The translations under genes and the position numbers were made by a program. From positions 13,025,001 to 13,089,000 of the forward strand of contig OX387199.1 in NCBI GenBank assembly GCA_947561715.1: DNA of 64,000 nucleotides, written 5' to 3'. The notes below the pieces were generated by a model, which worked only from the letters and a program-made list of their open reading frames with translations, searched no databases and had not been told where the DNA came from. This DNA comes from Ascidia mentula. Its lineage: Eukaryota; Chordata; Ascidiacea; Phlebobranchia; Ascidiidae. Below are positions 23,453 to 35,622 of this stretch, one piece after another; position 1 is the first letter of the stretch; every line of letters begins with the position of its first letter.

Positions 23453-23468
23453 AGCCCTAACAAGGGCC
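23453..23468 (-). promoter_or_regulatory. Histone-stem-loop-like hairpin in LINE B leader
   Basis: Minus strand GGCCCT-TGTT-AGGGCT followed by AAGAGAAC and the ORF1 ATG. It has the stem of the host H4 stem-loop (GGCCCT/AGGGCC) except for a G.T closing pair. Loop T1 and T3 are kept. Confidence 0.6.
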
Positions 23469-23598
23469 GCCAATCAACAAGGGGTCTTCTGAAGTTTCTT
23501 CAGGTGTCCTACTGAAGAAATCTTCAAGAAATATCTTCACACGCTGTTTATTCGTTTCCTGACAAATCTTCTCTTTTTTTTTTTTTTTTTATTTATTC

Positions 23599-23618
23599 GG
23601 GCACTTAAAAAGGTGCCC
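23599..23618 (-). other. 3' UTR hairpin of LINE A
   Basis: Minus strand GGGCAC-CTTTTTAA-GTGCCC followed by CGAATAAATA and the A-tail. Confidence 0.7.
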
Positions 23619-23645
23619 AACGAAAAACGAGTTAACAAACAGAAA

Positions 23646-26600
23646 CTAGCGCAAAAAGAGGATAGAACAGGTATTTACAATATGTACAGGAAGAGAACGC
23701 AAAGTAAAGGTGGGAGAATTACGGTGTTTACAATTATATACAAGAAGAGAGCGCAAAAAAAAAGGGGGGAGAATTACACTATTAGATGGAGAGGAAGAAA
23801 GCGCTAAAAAAGGGGGGTACACTCTGTGGGGTCCTATTAGTTGTTCAAAAAAATCTACGGCTTTGGCAAGTACCACCTCCAGGAGGGGGTCTGGCCTAGT
23901 CCGCAGTAACCGATATTTAAAGTTGAGAGATTGTCGGAAGGATTGGGTCAGTTTTCTAGGAATATTCTTGACAACGTTGGGATTCTTTTTTATTTTGTTT
24001 CGGGTTTTCCATATTGTGTGGGTAAGGGTGGTGTTTAAAATAATAATCAGTGCTCTGTGCTCGGGTGTATTATCGTTAAGGAGTTGGGGAAAATGTAAAT
24101 AAGTCGGGTTATCGAAATAATAGGGGTTCTGTGGCATAAGTGCTCTGAGAACGGAAATAACCAAGGAACGAAGTGATTGAATTTGGGTGCATTCAAAAAA
24201 TAAATGTTTGTTAGTTTCATATCTAATAGAACAAAATGTACAAAAACAGTCAGTGTCTAAAAGAAAGGGGGTATATGTCGATTTTACGGGTAACAAATTA
24301 TAAGTAATGCGGAAATTAAAAGTCTTTAAATAATTGGGTAAAGAAGGATGATGAACTAAGGACCAATCTGTCAACTGAAAAGGGTTTGCTTCGGGATTTG
24401 TCAAACGTAAATAAAGGGGTTTTAACTTAGGAGAAAGTAATTCAGATTCTGTGGGGGCAAACTTAAAGGTAAGGTCTAAAAGATATTTATAGAAAGGAGA
24501 AGGTGTTGTGGCATGAGGTAAATTATTGCGGGTACGTAAATTAAAAAACTTAGAGAGGGGTAAACCAATATTGAACTCAACAAAAGAAAGAGCAGGAGTT
24601 GTGGGGGTATCTAAAATTCTATGTTTATAATAATTTTTTACAGGAAAGAGGAAGAATAGTTTTGAGTAAAGTGGTATGTTGGCGACGCCATACCCGCCAA
24701 GGTCACGCGACGCCGCCAGGGTTTGGATGGGAAGGGTAGGATTGTGGTGACCCCCAACGAAGCCTGCCACAATGCTGTCTACCGCTTCCCGCTGTCCTTC
24801 AGGGAAAGGGTATGTTTTGGCTAAATAAGAGATCTGGGGAAGGAGTAGTGTTTTAGTGAGAATGCTTTTCGAATCGTAGGTCAGAAAGGGGTCGCTTATA
24901 GAGGAGACATGGGTTTGTAAAGAGAAGGTGGCTTTGCGCCATGCCGCGGTGATTGAGCTGGGGTGTCCGATTGGTATATTTAATGGGCTTATGGCCTTAC
25001 TGTTCCAAGTTATTTGATATTGGGTAAAGCTATGAGGGGGATTGATAGTGGCGATCGCCTGGGTTTTGGTGGGATTTACGGTTAAGCCAGATATACTAGA
25101 AAATTGTGTGACGAGGTCGAGGGCAAGTAAGAGGGAGTCGCGGCCGGTCACCGCTAGGGTGACATCGTCCGCGTAGGCGACCGCTTTGGGTACGTTACGG
25201 CATGGTGCGGGGATAGACCTAATTGAGGGGTGGTTTTGAAGGGCAGCAAGAAGCGGGTCGACAGCAATCAGGAAGAGGGTCAGGCTAAGGGGGTCACCTT
25301 GCCTGACACCTCTCCTGATCGGGAAACCCGTTGTGACAAACCCGTTGAGGAGGGCTTGTGATGAGGATGAAGAATTGAGTGAAGATAAAAAATCAGTAAA
25401 AGGTGGGGGAAAGCGTTTTAGTTTTAATTGTAAAAGAAGCCAGTCAAAAGAAATAGAATCGAAAGCTTTTCGGAAGTCAAGAGAGATAAAAAAGGAGTCT
25501 GAATTACGATTTTTGGCTGAATAATGAAGATCGCGAAGAAGGGTAGTGGCGTGAGAAGATGTAAAACCAGGTTGGGCAAACTGATTAGGGGAAATTAACT
25601 GTGAAATAAAAGGGGTAATACGTAAATTAAGTGTTTTCGTCAAAATTTTATAATCTAAATTAAGAAGGGATATTGGGCGATAATTTGATAACAAGGAAGG
25701 GTCAGATTTTTTAAAAATAAGAGTAATATGTCCGGATGTGAAATTAGGAGGAGTATAAGCATTAAGAAAAGAAAAATTAAGGGCTGATGTGAGGTCGGCC
25801 CCGATCAGGTCCCAGAACAGTTTGTAAAACTCTGAACTGAGACCGTCGGGGCCGGGGGTTTTGCCATAGGGAAAAAGAAAAACCGATTTTTTAATTTCTG
25901 AAACTGAAAAGGGGGCAGATAAATTTTCTAAAAATGAATCAGGGATAAACTTAGGAGGTTGTTTAAGAAAAATGTTCGAGGGGGTTGGTAACTCAAGATT
26001 TTGATTAGAATATAACAACTTAAAAAAATCATAAGTGTGTGAAAGCATTTCTTTGGGGGTAGATAAAGGAAGACCGAAAGAATCTTGCAACTCAAAAATG
26101 GGTGGATTAAATTTTGAAGGAAGAAGTTTAGAATAAAGTGCTTTGTCGATGATAGGTTTAAAATTAGGGTCAGAAGATAAGGATTTAAGTAAATTAGAAC
26201 GTGAAGTTTCCAAATGAAAATTAACTAAGGACTTTTTGACAGAATAAAAGGAACTAAAATTTTCTTTCGAAGGGGAGAAAGTAAGAGTGGTTCGAATATT
26301 ATTAAGGGATTGTTGAAGGGATAAAACATAATTACGGGATTCTTTAACTAAACGTTTCGAATGAAAAATAATAAGGGATTTAATTTTAACTTTTAGAGAT
26401 AACCAAAAATCAAGGGGGTTGTTGAACATAGGAGCAAGTGATGACCAAATAACATAATGACGATTTAAATCATAAACAAAAAAGGGGTCGTAAAAGGTTT
26501 TAACATTATTTTTCCATGGGCCTCTGCCCCTTGGTGGAGCAGAGACCAAATCAAGAGTGAGGATAACAAAATCATGGTCGGAATAGGGGCATGTAATAAA

Positions 26601-27257
26601 TGAATGATTTTTAGGCGTTAAATTAGGAGTAACATAAATTCGATCTAAACGGGATTGAAAATTAAAAGAACGACGGGAAAATTGAACTAAGTCGGGGTGC
26701 AGTATACGAAAAGAGTCTTTTAACTTAAAAAGGTTAGTTAATTGTGCTAGATTTGTGCTAGGGGGAGAGGTTTTGATAGGGGGAAATTTATCTAACAAGG
26801 GGTTTTCAATACAATTAAAATCTCCAGCCAAAATTATAGGGTGCGGTGATGTAACATAAGAATACAGTGAGTTAAAAAACAAATTATTACTAACCGGGTT
26901 TCCAGATGGGGCGTAGATGTTGACAATATGGAGGGTGTGGGTGCGGGTTGAGATGTCGGCCGCGATAATACGGCCGGCAGAGTCAGAAATAGATTTTAGA
27001 ATTTTGAGGTTCGGAGAATTGAGAAGAACTGCGACACCCCCTATGGCACAGCCTTCGTAGGGTGCCGAGTTTAAGAGGGCAGGACCGGAAGTCCATTCGG
27101 ACTTCCAGAGGGATTCGGTTTGGGGTGAAGAGTGAGTCTCCTGTAGGAGGTAGATATCAAAAGCTAAAGAGGAAAGATGGCGGAACAAGGCCTGCCTTTT
27201 GGTGGCCAGGCCCATGCCATTTACGTTCAAGGTACAAATTTTCAAATATGACGTCAT
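23646..27257 (-). CDS. LINE A ORF2: endonuclease-reverse transcriptase, extended C-terminus
   Basis: 1203 residues from MTSYLKICTLNVNGMG. Matches LINE C ORF2 almost residue for residue through LLEVVLAKAVD, then an indel in the T-run carries the frame past the usual stop for 64 residues of translated 3' UTR (FFEQLIGPHRVYPPF onward). All catalytic motifs are present (AGDFNC, YSDHD, AYADDV). The tail extension is unlikely to be functional but leaves the enzyme intact. Confidence 0.94.
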   Translation of the reverse strand: MTSYLKICTLNVNGMGLATKRQALFRHLSSLAFDIYLLQETHSSPQTESLWKSEWTSGPALLNSAPYEGCAIGGVAVLLNSPNLKILKSISDSAGRIIAADISTRTHTLHIVNIYAPSGNPVSNNLFFNSLYSYVTSPHPIILAGDFNCIENPLLDKFPPIKTSPPSTNLAQLTNLFKLKDSFRILHPDLVQFSRRSFNFQSRLDRIYVTPNLTPKNHSFITCPYSDHDFVILTLDLVSAPPRGRGPWKNNVKTFYDPFFVYDLNRHYVIWSSLAPMFNNPLDFWLSLKVKIKSLIIFHSKRLVKESRNYVLSLQQSLNNIRTTLTFSPSKENFSSFYSVKKSLVNFHLETSRSNLLKSLSSDPNFKPIIDKALYSKLLPSKFNPPIFELQDSFGLPLSTPKEMLSHTYDFFKLLYSNQNLELPTPSNIFLKQPPKFIPDSFLENLSAPFSVSEIKKSVFLFPYGKTPGPDGLSSEFYKLFWDLIGADLTSALNFSFLNAYTPPNFTSGHITLIFKKSDPSLLSNYRPISLLNLDYKILTKTLNLRITPFISQLISPNQFAQPGFTSSHATTLLRDLHYSAKNRNSDSFFISLDFRKAFDSISFDWLLLQLKLKRFPPPFTDFLSSLNSSSSSQALLNGFVTTGFPIRRGVRQGDPLSLTLFLIAVDPLLAALQNHPSIRSIPAPCRNVPKAVAYADDVTLAVTGRDSLLLALDLVTQFSSISGLTVNPTKTQAIATINPPHSFTQYQITWNSKAISPLNIPIGHPSSITAAWRKATFSLQTHVSSISDPFLTYDSKSILTKTLLLPQISYLAKTYPFPEGQREAVDSIVAGFVGGHHNPTLPIQTLAASRDLGGYGVANIPLYSKLFFLFPVKNYYKHRILDTPTTPALSFVEFNIGLPLSKFFNLRTRNNLPHATTPSPFYKYLLDLTFKFAPTESELLSPKLKPLYLRLTNPEANPFQLTDWSLVHHPSLPNYLKTFNFRITYNLLPVKSTYTPFLLDTDCFCTFCSIRYETNKHLFFECTQIQSLRSLVISVLRALMPQNPYYFDNPTYLHFPQLLNDNTPEHRALIIILNTTLTHTIWKTRNKIKKNPNVVKNIPRKLTQSFRQSLNFKYRLLRTRPDPLLEVVLAKAVDFFEQLIGPHRVYPPFLALSSSPSNSVILPPFFLRSLLVYNCKHRNSPTFTLRSLPVHIVNTCSILFLR

Positions 27258-27369
27258 AATAAATGGTTAGTTTGGAAAAGGGTACGAAATCAAATACACA
27301 AAATACAACAAAAGATTCGACCAGGTCCATTATAAATAAAGTTTCCATTAGGCGTGTTAATTGAAAGGT

Positions 27370-27969
27370 TTAATTTGTAGTTTGGTTAAAGTCGTCCGGA
27401 AGTCGGACCCCACAGTTACAAATTAAGTGCGCGTTATCTTGAATACGATAAATTTTATTGCATAGACATTGGATTCTTAATACTTGGCAGCCCGGGCACC
27501 TTGTTTTGGTCCCGTAGCTGCTTTCTAGCCCCCAGCGGTTACATTCGCACCTGATGTGTGTCTTTTTGCATATACATTCAAATAGACTGACCTCACTGGG
27601 GTATCGCTCTCTACAGCATCTTGTGTAGTTGTTTATCCTGCGCTCTTTCCGTTTCGGAGCCTTGGGCGTGCTGGTTGAGGTGATTTGGGGTGGTCGTTCA
27701 TCCGGAACGGTGTTGCTTGTTGAGAGCGAGTCTAGAGGGACTCCTCCCGTCGATGTTGTTGACGTAGTAGTGTTGTTGGTGGTGGTGTCGGTGGTTTCGG
27801 TGGTGTCGGTCTCGTCGGTATCGTCCCGCTGTTCTTCTTCTTCCTCCTCTTCTTGCATCTTCTCCTCTTCGACGTTTTGTTCGGTCTCTAGTTGCTCCTT
27901 TGGTTGGTGTTGCTGGGTTGTTGGTGGCGTCTGCTGCTGCTGGTCCTGGGATGTGAGTTGGGGTTGTTC

Positions 27970-28046
<77 letters not shown>

Positions 28047-28719
28047 GTTGTCGCAGCTGTTGTTGTTTGCGCAGCAGCTGTGGACATTCCTCTTTCTCAT
28101 GGCCACGCTCTTTGCAATAGTTGCAGTGGGCCTCTTGGCTGGGATAGAATACAGAAAGCTTTACTTCATCAACCCATACCTCTCGTGGGATTGGTCGTTC
28201 TTTAAGGATTGATGTCCTCATCATAAAAGCCCTCTTTCCTGCGTCTTTCCGGCGCTTGTCTAGCATGTTCCAGTGCTTTGTTACTGGAGCATGCTTCTTC
28301 AGATGGTGGAGAAGAGTTTGCTGGCTCATCCACGGAGGAACATAGGAGACGACGGTCCTTTCAATGTCCTCCGTGAATGGCTCAGCATAGACGGGTTTCC
28401 CGGTGGCAACAAGTTCTTCTGCAAATTGTTTAGCCTGTTTGTCATTGTAAGTATAAAATGTCACCTTGCCACCGGGGTATTGAATGAATCCTTTCATGAG
28501 GTCGATGGAGAACTTTAAGTTGTCAAGGATATCGTAAATTTCTTCTCTTTTGAGACCAGGATTGAAGCGAGCTTCTACCTCCCCTCTTCTGTCGACTTTA
28601 TATGGGGCACCGTCGCTGCCGTCTCCTCCCGTTTGTTGTGTTGTCGAAGATGACGGTGGTGGTGGTGCCGAGGATGATGCTGCAACTGCGGCATAACTTT
28701 TAGATCGAACCTGAGCCAT
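27370..28719 (-). CDS. LINE A ORF1 protein, intact
   Basis: 449 residues from MAQVRSKSYAAVAASSS. The frame is open 33 bp further upstream, but without an ATG. This is the uninterrupted version of LINE C ORF1: FNPGLKREEIYDIL block, CNYCKERGHEKEEC knuckle (about 207-220), glutamine run (CAG/CAA, about 27973-28044), EEEEEEEQRDD acidic stretch, and Cys-rich domain ending RLPDDFNQTTN. Its leader hairpin AGCTCT-TGTC-AGAGCT is at 28742-28757. Confidence 0.93.
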
Positions 28720-28741
28720 CTCTATTCTCTTTTCTTCTCTT

Positions 28742-28757
28742 AGCTCTGACAAGAGCT
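28742..28757 (-). promoter_or_regulatory. Histone-stem-loop-like hairpin in LINE A leader
   Basis: Same as LINE C: AGCTCT-TGTC-AGAGCT then AAGAGAAGAAAAGAGAA. Confidence 0.6.
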
Positions 28758-28888
28758 GTCAATGGTGCAGGTAATCCCGGTTGATTCAAGAAACTGCAGA
28801 GTCGACGCTGAACACACGGAATACACGGAATAGCGGCGCGTCTTCTTCTTCACTTTCTTTCTTCGTCACAATAGTACTTCGCGGAGAC

Positions 28889-28915
28889 TCAATCGGTTTG
28901 CTTGGTTCTTGCCAT
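28889..28915 (-). pseudogene. H3: Histone H3, 5' stub cut by LINE A
   Basis: ATG, ARTKQT, then GAT and TGA from the LINE junction (one extra A compared with LINE C). The intact H3 promoter (TATATAAA at 28983-28990 and CCAAT boxes) lies upstream on the minus strand. The remaining H3 is at 17939-18349. Confidence 0.92.
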
Positions 28916-28922
28916 CTTTTTT
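28894..28922 (-). repeat. Target-site duplication of the LINE A/B pair, 5' copy
   Basis: 29 bp identical to 18328-18356: A6, G, and the H3 start through codon 7 plus G. Confidence 0.85.
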
Positions 28923-28982
28923 GAACGGTCTCGTCGGTACTTCTTCAGTAAACGAATGATGCCCACCGGCCGTTCGGACGGC

Positions 28983-29047
28983 TTTATATACTTTCGCGCC
29001 GCTTTCCTATTGGCCCGCGCTAAATTCACCCTTCAACCAATCGGCGC
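28983..29047 (-). promoter_or_regulatory. H3 promoter in front of LINE A
   Basis: TATATAAA (28983-28990) and two CCAAT boxes (about 29009-29013 and 29037-29041) are unchanged from the intact unit and read into LINE A. Confidence 0.8.
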
Positions 29048-29177
29048 CTGGCTTTGTTTGCCGCCGCCGCCGCCGCCGGCAAGAACAAAACGCGAAGGGC
29101 CACCTCTCAAAACCGGGAACAAAAAACAACTCACACGCCAAGTAACCAAACTATTCTCTCACGATTAAAGTGTGGGT

Positions 29178-29193
29178 GGCCCTGAAAAGGGCC
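29178..29193 (-). terminator. Histone mRNA 3' stem-loop of H4
   Basis: Minus strand GGCCCT-TTTC-AGGGCC. Confidence 0.94.
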
Positions 29194-29229
29194 GATTGCT
29201 GATGTTGTGGTCGCGAAACCGAGACGAGC

Positions 29230-29613
<384 letters not shown>

Positions 29614-29808
29614 CTAAGTAGCCAGTTTTCGTACCTCCGCGAAACAAAACAGAAAAATTCGTCCGTTTGGGGCGCCAAAGAGCATACTTAAAGGTAGTCA
29701 GTCAGTCGGTCGGCCTGCCGGCCCGCCCTCCCTCCCTCCGTCTGGCCGGGCACCCCGGCCTTCGTTTTGAGCTGGTGGCTCGCTTCTCTCTTTTGCACAA
29801 AGTTGAGT

Positions 29809-29824
29809 GGCCCTGAAAAGAGCC
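29809..29824 (-). terminator. Histone mRNA 3' stem-loop of H1
   Basis: Minus strand GGCTCT-TTTC-AGGGCC with the H1-specific T.G wobble. Confidence 0.93.
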
Positions 29825-29861
29825 GTTTGTTATGATGCGGACCCCCCGCCGACTTCGGTGC

Positions 29862-30470
29862 TCACTTTTTCGCTGCCGGCTTCTTGGCACTGGGCTTCTT
29901 TGCCGGTTTTTTGGCGGCCGGCTTTTTGGCCTTCACTGCGCTCTTTTTGGCAGGCGATTTCTTTCCAGCCGCTGCCTTTTTGCTCGCAGGTTTCTTTGCG
30001 GCTGACTTTTTCGGCGACGCGGTCTTTTTGGCGGCAGTCTTCTTGCTGCTGGAAGCAGGCTTCTTGGCCGCGGCCTTTTTGCCAGCCGACTTCTTGGTGC
30101 CGGTCTCCTTCTTCGTCGCTGCTGCGGCCGGCTTCTTGGCAACCGCTTGCTTTGGCTTCTTTGCCTTGGTCTTCTTCTTTGGCGCTTCGGCCGAGGCCTT
30201 GCTGGCAAGCTTGAAGGAGCCAGAAGCGCCCACGCCCTTGGTGCGGGTAAGCACGTCTTGCGTCACCATTCGCTTCAAAGCCAACTTGATGTGACTTTCG
30301 GGCGTGTTGCTCACCTTGTAGTTGGCCTTGACGTATTTGACGATGGCTTGGCGAGACGAGCCGTTGCGTTCCTTCAGCTGCGCGATGGCAGCCTTAATCA
30401 TCACCGCGTAGGTGGGGTGTGCCGCGGGCGCGGCGGGCTTCCTGCTGCTTTGCTTCTTCGAGTCCGTCAT
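29862..30470 (-). CDS. H1: Linker histone H1, complete
   Basis: 202 residues, same protein as 4523-5131. The start is the ATG of MTDSKKQSS. The open frame runs upstream to 30572 in leader sequence with one extra TTAC microrepeat unit, which shifts the upstream frame relative to the left copy and confirms that the upstream part is not coding. Confidence 0.97.
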   Translation of the reverse strand: MTDSKKQSSRKPAAPAAHPTYAVMIKAAIAQLKERNGSSRQAIVKYVKANYKVSNTPESHIKLALKRMVTQDVLTRTKGVGASGSFKLASKASAEAPKKKTKAKKPKQAVAKKPAAAATKKETGTKKSAGKKAAAKKPASSSKKTAAKKTASPKKSAAKKPASKKAAAGKKSPAKKSAVKAKKPAAKKPAKKPSAKKPAAKK

Positions 30471-31672
30471 GATTCTTGATGATCTCTTGGGTAAGTAAGT
30501 AAGTAACTCGACGTGAGTGCGTGCGTAGGTGCTTCCAAAGTGAAGAAATAGCTTTTGGCAGCCGCGAGACAACGCCGTCCTTTTTTAGAGCGTTTACGGA
30601 CCAACGCGAAACGATGTTTGCCACCGTCGTTGTATCGGTCGGTAGACTTGCTGGTATTGTGCTAGCAATCAAGAAGTACGGTCGTCGTACGTTTGGTACA
30701 CGCGCGCATTCGCAACGATTGCTGTACAGGGGCCTAGTGCGATGCCTCACCCAATTACCCACGCGAACTCAGGTCATCGCGACCACCGCTAACGCCACGG
30801 GTGGCGGAGAGGTGGGGCGCCAAGGGCTGCGAAAGGCCCAGTCGCCGTGGCTTGCACTGGCGTGGCGGCCGTCGCGCTTTAGGAACGAAGTACAACTGTT
30901 CCGTGGCGCGGCGGGTGGCCTGCATCGCCGCTTTGCAACGAACTTAGGCTTGGGGAGTATGAGCAAATCGAGAAATGGCCTGCGTCGCGTGACCGCTTAG
31001 TACAGGAAAAAACTGCAGAAAATCAAAGCCGGACTGGTGGCGAGGACATGTCGCGACCCAAAATTAATAGCTTAGAAAGTCTGTGGAAATGTGGAAAAAG
31101 TTGTAAGAGAGAACTTGTTTGCAGAATGCAAGACGAAAATTTTTTATGACCCTCACTCAAAATGCAGGTGTGCTGTAAGCTTACAACTCGACCACCCGTG
31201 GCTTCAAAATTTGTGGACTTCGATTTTATGACAAAGCGTCGATTTTCCGTTAAGGCGATAAATATAAACAATTGCAAAACAAGTAGTAAATGAAACTTTT
31301 ATCGCAACGTACCGAAATTGTTGGAAAGCAGTAACAAGCAGTAAAGTTACATGTAAAGTTACAAGGCAGCAGTTTACCAATCAAGGCCTCCAGCTGCGCA
31401 GATAATTGGTTTGGGTTCGTTTTCGCCTCTCAACCAAATTACACTCAAAATCGAGGGATTGAGTGAAACAACAAACTTGTCGCTCGAATTTACTTGACAG
31501 AACAAACTTTTCAAAAAAATTGAATAAAATAAGTTAAGTTGTAAATGGCTACGCGTGGTAGCGGGGCGCGACGATTGCGTTTCCCGCAGATAAAGTGGCG
31601 GCGGCGCCGGTCTGCGCAATATTATCATTGAATTGAAAGGTTCCAAATGATTCTCCCTCGCAACAAGCGGGT
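30471..31672. other. H2B-H1 spacer, mirror copy
   Basis: 1.2 kb equivalent to 3325-4522 in reverse. No gene seen. Confidence 0.6.
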
Positions 31673-31688
31673 GGCTCTGAAAAGAGCC
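31673..31688 (-). terminator. Histone mRNA 3' stem-loop of H2B
   Basis: Minus strand GGCTCTTTTCAGAGCC. Confidence 0.95.
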
Positions 31689-31722
31689 GTTCTGTTGTTG
31701 AGTCGGGCGATCGATCGCTTGC

Positions 31723-32082
31723 TCACTTGGAGCTGGTGTACTTGGTGACGGCCCTGGTACCTTCGGACACTGCGTGCTTGGCCAACTCGCCGGGCAAGAG
31801 CAGGCGGACCGCGGTTTGGATCTCGCGACTGCTCACCGTTGAACGCTTGTTGTACAGGGCCAAGCGCGACGCCTCACCAGCGATGCGCTCAAACACGTCG
31901 CTCACAAACGAGTTCATGATGTTCATGGCGCGGCTCGAGATTCCGGTGTCGGGATGTACCTGCTTGAGCACCTTGTACACGTAGATGCTGAAGCTTTCCT
32001 TTCGCTTACGCCTGCGCTTCTTGTGCTTGTCGGCGGGCGTCTGCTTCTTCACTGCCTTCTTTGTGCCTTTGCTGGCTGCCAT
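31723..32082 (-). CDS. H2B: Histone H2B
   Basis: 119 residues. Differs from 2915-3274 by Arg for Lys in [10 protein letters not shown], the only protein-level difference I noticed between intact histone copies in the window. The change is conservative and shows the two arms are not perfectly identical. Confidence 0.98.
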   Translation of the reverse strand: MAASKGTKKAVKKQTPADKHKKRRRKRKESFSIYVYKVLKQVHPDTGISSRAMNIMNSFVSDVFERIAGEASRLALYNKRSTVSSREIQTAVRLLLPGELAKHAVSEGTRAVTKYTSSK

Positions 32083-32828
<746 letters not shown>

Positions 32829-32856
32829 GGGCAAGGGAGCTCGCGCAACCATTAAC

Positions 32857-32872
32857 GGCTCTTTTCAGAGCC
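32857..32872 (+). terminator. Histone mRNA 3' stem-loop of H2A
   Basis: GGCTCTTTTCAGAGCC. Confidence 0.95.
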
Positions 32873-33160
32873 ACCCAATTTTTAGGAATAAGAGAAAACT
32901 TGTGCCTTGCTGCCGTTTCGCTACTCATCAAATATACCCAAATAAATATATCCCTTGCAACACAACGCTGCGGCTGCGGCGGCGGCGGCCACCATGACAT
33001 TTTTTAACCCAAAATTTCCCTCCACCAATCACCACCCGCTGTTTCGTCACGCACTCTGAATATCGTGACGCAGGTCTACGCAAAAACGAACTAACTACTA
33101 GAACTAGACACCCACATTCATTCAGATTTATCCAAATTTCTCTTTAGCCAATAATTAGGT

Positions 33161-33176
33161 GGCTCTGAAAAGAGCC
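33161..33176 (-). terminator. Histone mRNA 3' stem-loop of H3
   Basis: Minus strand GGCTCTTTTCAGAGCC. Confidence 0.95.
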
Positions 33177-33211
33177 GTTTCGTTTAGTTGGCGCCCGCCC
33201 CCCTGCTGTGC

Positions 33212-33739
<528 letters not shown>

Positions 33740-33884
33740 TCAACCAATCGGCGCCTGGCTTTGTTTGCCGCCGCCGCCGCCGCCGGCAAGAACAAAACGC
33801 GAAGGGCCACCTCTCAAAACCTGGAACAAAAAACAACTCACACGCCAAGTAACCAAACTATTCTCTCACGATTAAAGTGTGGGT

Positions 33885-33900
33885 GGCCCTGAAAAGGGCC
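33885..33900 (-). terminator. Histone mRNA 3' stem-loop of H4
   Basis: Minus strand GGCCCT-TTTC-AGGGCC. Confidence 0.94.
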
Positions 33901-33936
33901 GATTGCTGATGTTGTGGTCGCGAAACCGAGACGAGC

Positions 33937-34320
<384 letters not shown>

Positions 34321-34503
34321 CTAAGTAGCCAGTTTTCGTACCTCCGCGAAACAAAACAGAAAAATTCGTCCGTTTGGGGCGCCAAAGAGTATACTTAAAG
34401 GTAGTCAGTCGGTCGGCCGGCCGGCCCTTCCTCCGTCTGGCCGGGCACCCCGGCCTTCGTTTTGAGCTGGTGGCTCGCTTCTCTCTTTTGCACAAAGTTG
34501 AGT

Positions 34504-34519
34504 GGCCCTGAAAAGAGCC
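34504..34519 (-). terminator. Orphan H1 stem-loop at array edge
   Basis: Minus strand GGCTCT-TTTC-AGGGCC. Histone similarity ends at 34558, exactly at the GA of the H1 stop codon, so the H1 coding region is absent and only its 3' UTR remains. Confidence 0.9.
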
Positions 34520-34740
34520 GTTTGTTATGATGCGGACCCCCCGCCGACTTCGGTGCTCTACGCAAAAAAACTCCCTATCCTGATACTTTTGAAAAAATTT
34601 TAAATGTCAGCCCTGGCTTTTAGCTTCCTACAACAACAACAACAAATAACAAAAAAAAACATTAATTCCTAATAATGTATTAAAATCCAAACACAGCGAT
34701 CTTCAAACAGCTCAGATCGATTTATTTAGAGAAAAATATA

Positions 34741-34764
34741 TTTCGCCTAAAACGGCATCATCAG
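34741..34764 (-). ncRNA. Hammerhead-like core motif
   Basis: Minus strand CTGATGA-T-GCC-GTTTTA-GGC-GAAA: the two conserved hammerhead boxes around a 3-bp stem II. Stems I and III and the cleavage triplet are not clear. Such motifs are known in the terminal repeats of Penelope-like elements. Confidence 0.35.
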
Positions 34765-35622
34765 TTTCTCCATTTACCAAAACTGCCAAAAAGGAAAAAC
34801 AGAAAGAAAAAAGTCAAGAATCTAACGCAAAAAGGTTACGCAAGCTAAAAATAAATAAAAATTAATAAAAACTATAAAAATATTCAGGTTTCAAGCATTA
34901 ACTAAAAAATAATAAAAGTATGAATTAACTGCATGTGGTCAGACCTGTCTGTACTACTTTGCTTTCAAAAAACCACTGGCGCTGACACCGAGTGAGCACA
35001 CAAACATACAGAAGCAACTAAATGTAAAAACAGAACAAAAGTGGAAGGGGAATGGACGTCACGAACTGCAGACAGGTAGGCCTGTGGGCGAACAGGTGTG
35101 ACCGATAAGACTCGGTGAATGATAAGACGATAAAAACAGGTTAACAACACAGGAAAAGTTCCTTTGTGAATAATTTTTTTGAAAAACTCCACTTTCGTTT
35201 GTTTTCCTTAAATATACTGCAAGCTACTTACCTTCGTCACGCATGAGCAATAAATATCTAATCATAGTATGGTCTTATGGTAGTGCAACAGCTCCTCTTT
35301 TCTTTGTTTCTTTTATTCTCTTCGAGAAACTCCGTCACGCATGATTTCCCAAAGATCAAATGCGACTTTTTGCATACGAAGAGATAGGAAACGCGCAAAC
35401 AATTTTGAATAACTTGAAATGTGGGTAGAGTTTTAAAACGAATTTTCAGTATGTTAAATTAAGTATTATACTGATTCAAATGGGTAATTAAATAATAAAT
35501 AAATCATTTCCTTTTTTGAAATAACGCATCGTTTTTCTAAAGAATATTTTGAAGGCTGTGTGCAAATGGAATAAAAAGCGTAAGTATGCCTCTTTGCATT
35601 TGTTTTTTGTTGTTAAGTGCGT

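Larger units (their letters stand above)
23574..28893 (-). mobile_element. LINE A: near-identical partner of LINE C
   Basis: 5.3 kb in the minus orientation. The 5' end is in H3 codon 8, as for LINE C, with one extra A at the junction. The poly(A) (23574-23590) abuts LINE B. Differences from LINE C are few: no LINE D insert, a shorter CAG run, and small indels in the 3' UTR. LINE A and LINE C occupy mirror positions in the giant inverted repeat, so they are probably one insertion duplicated with its surroundings. Confidence 0.95.
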
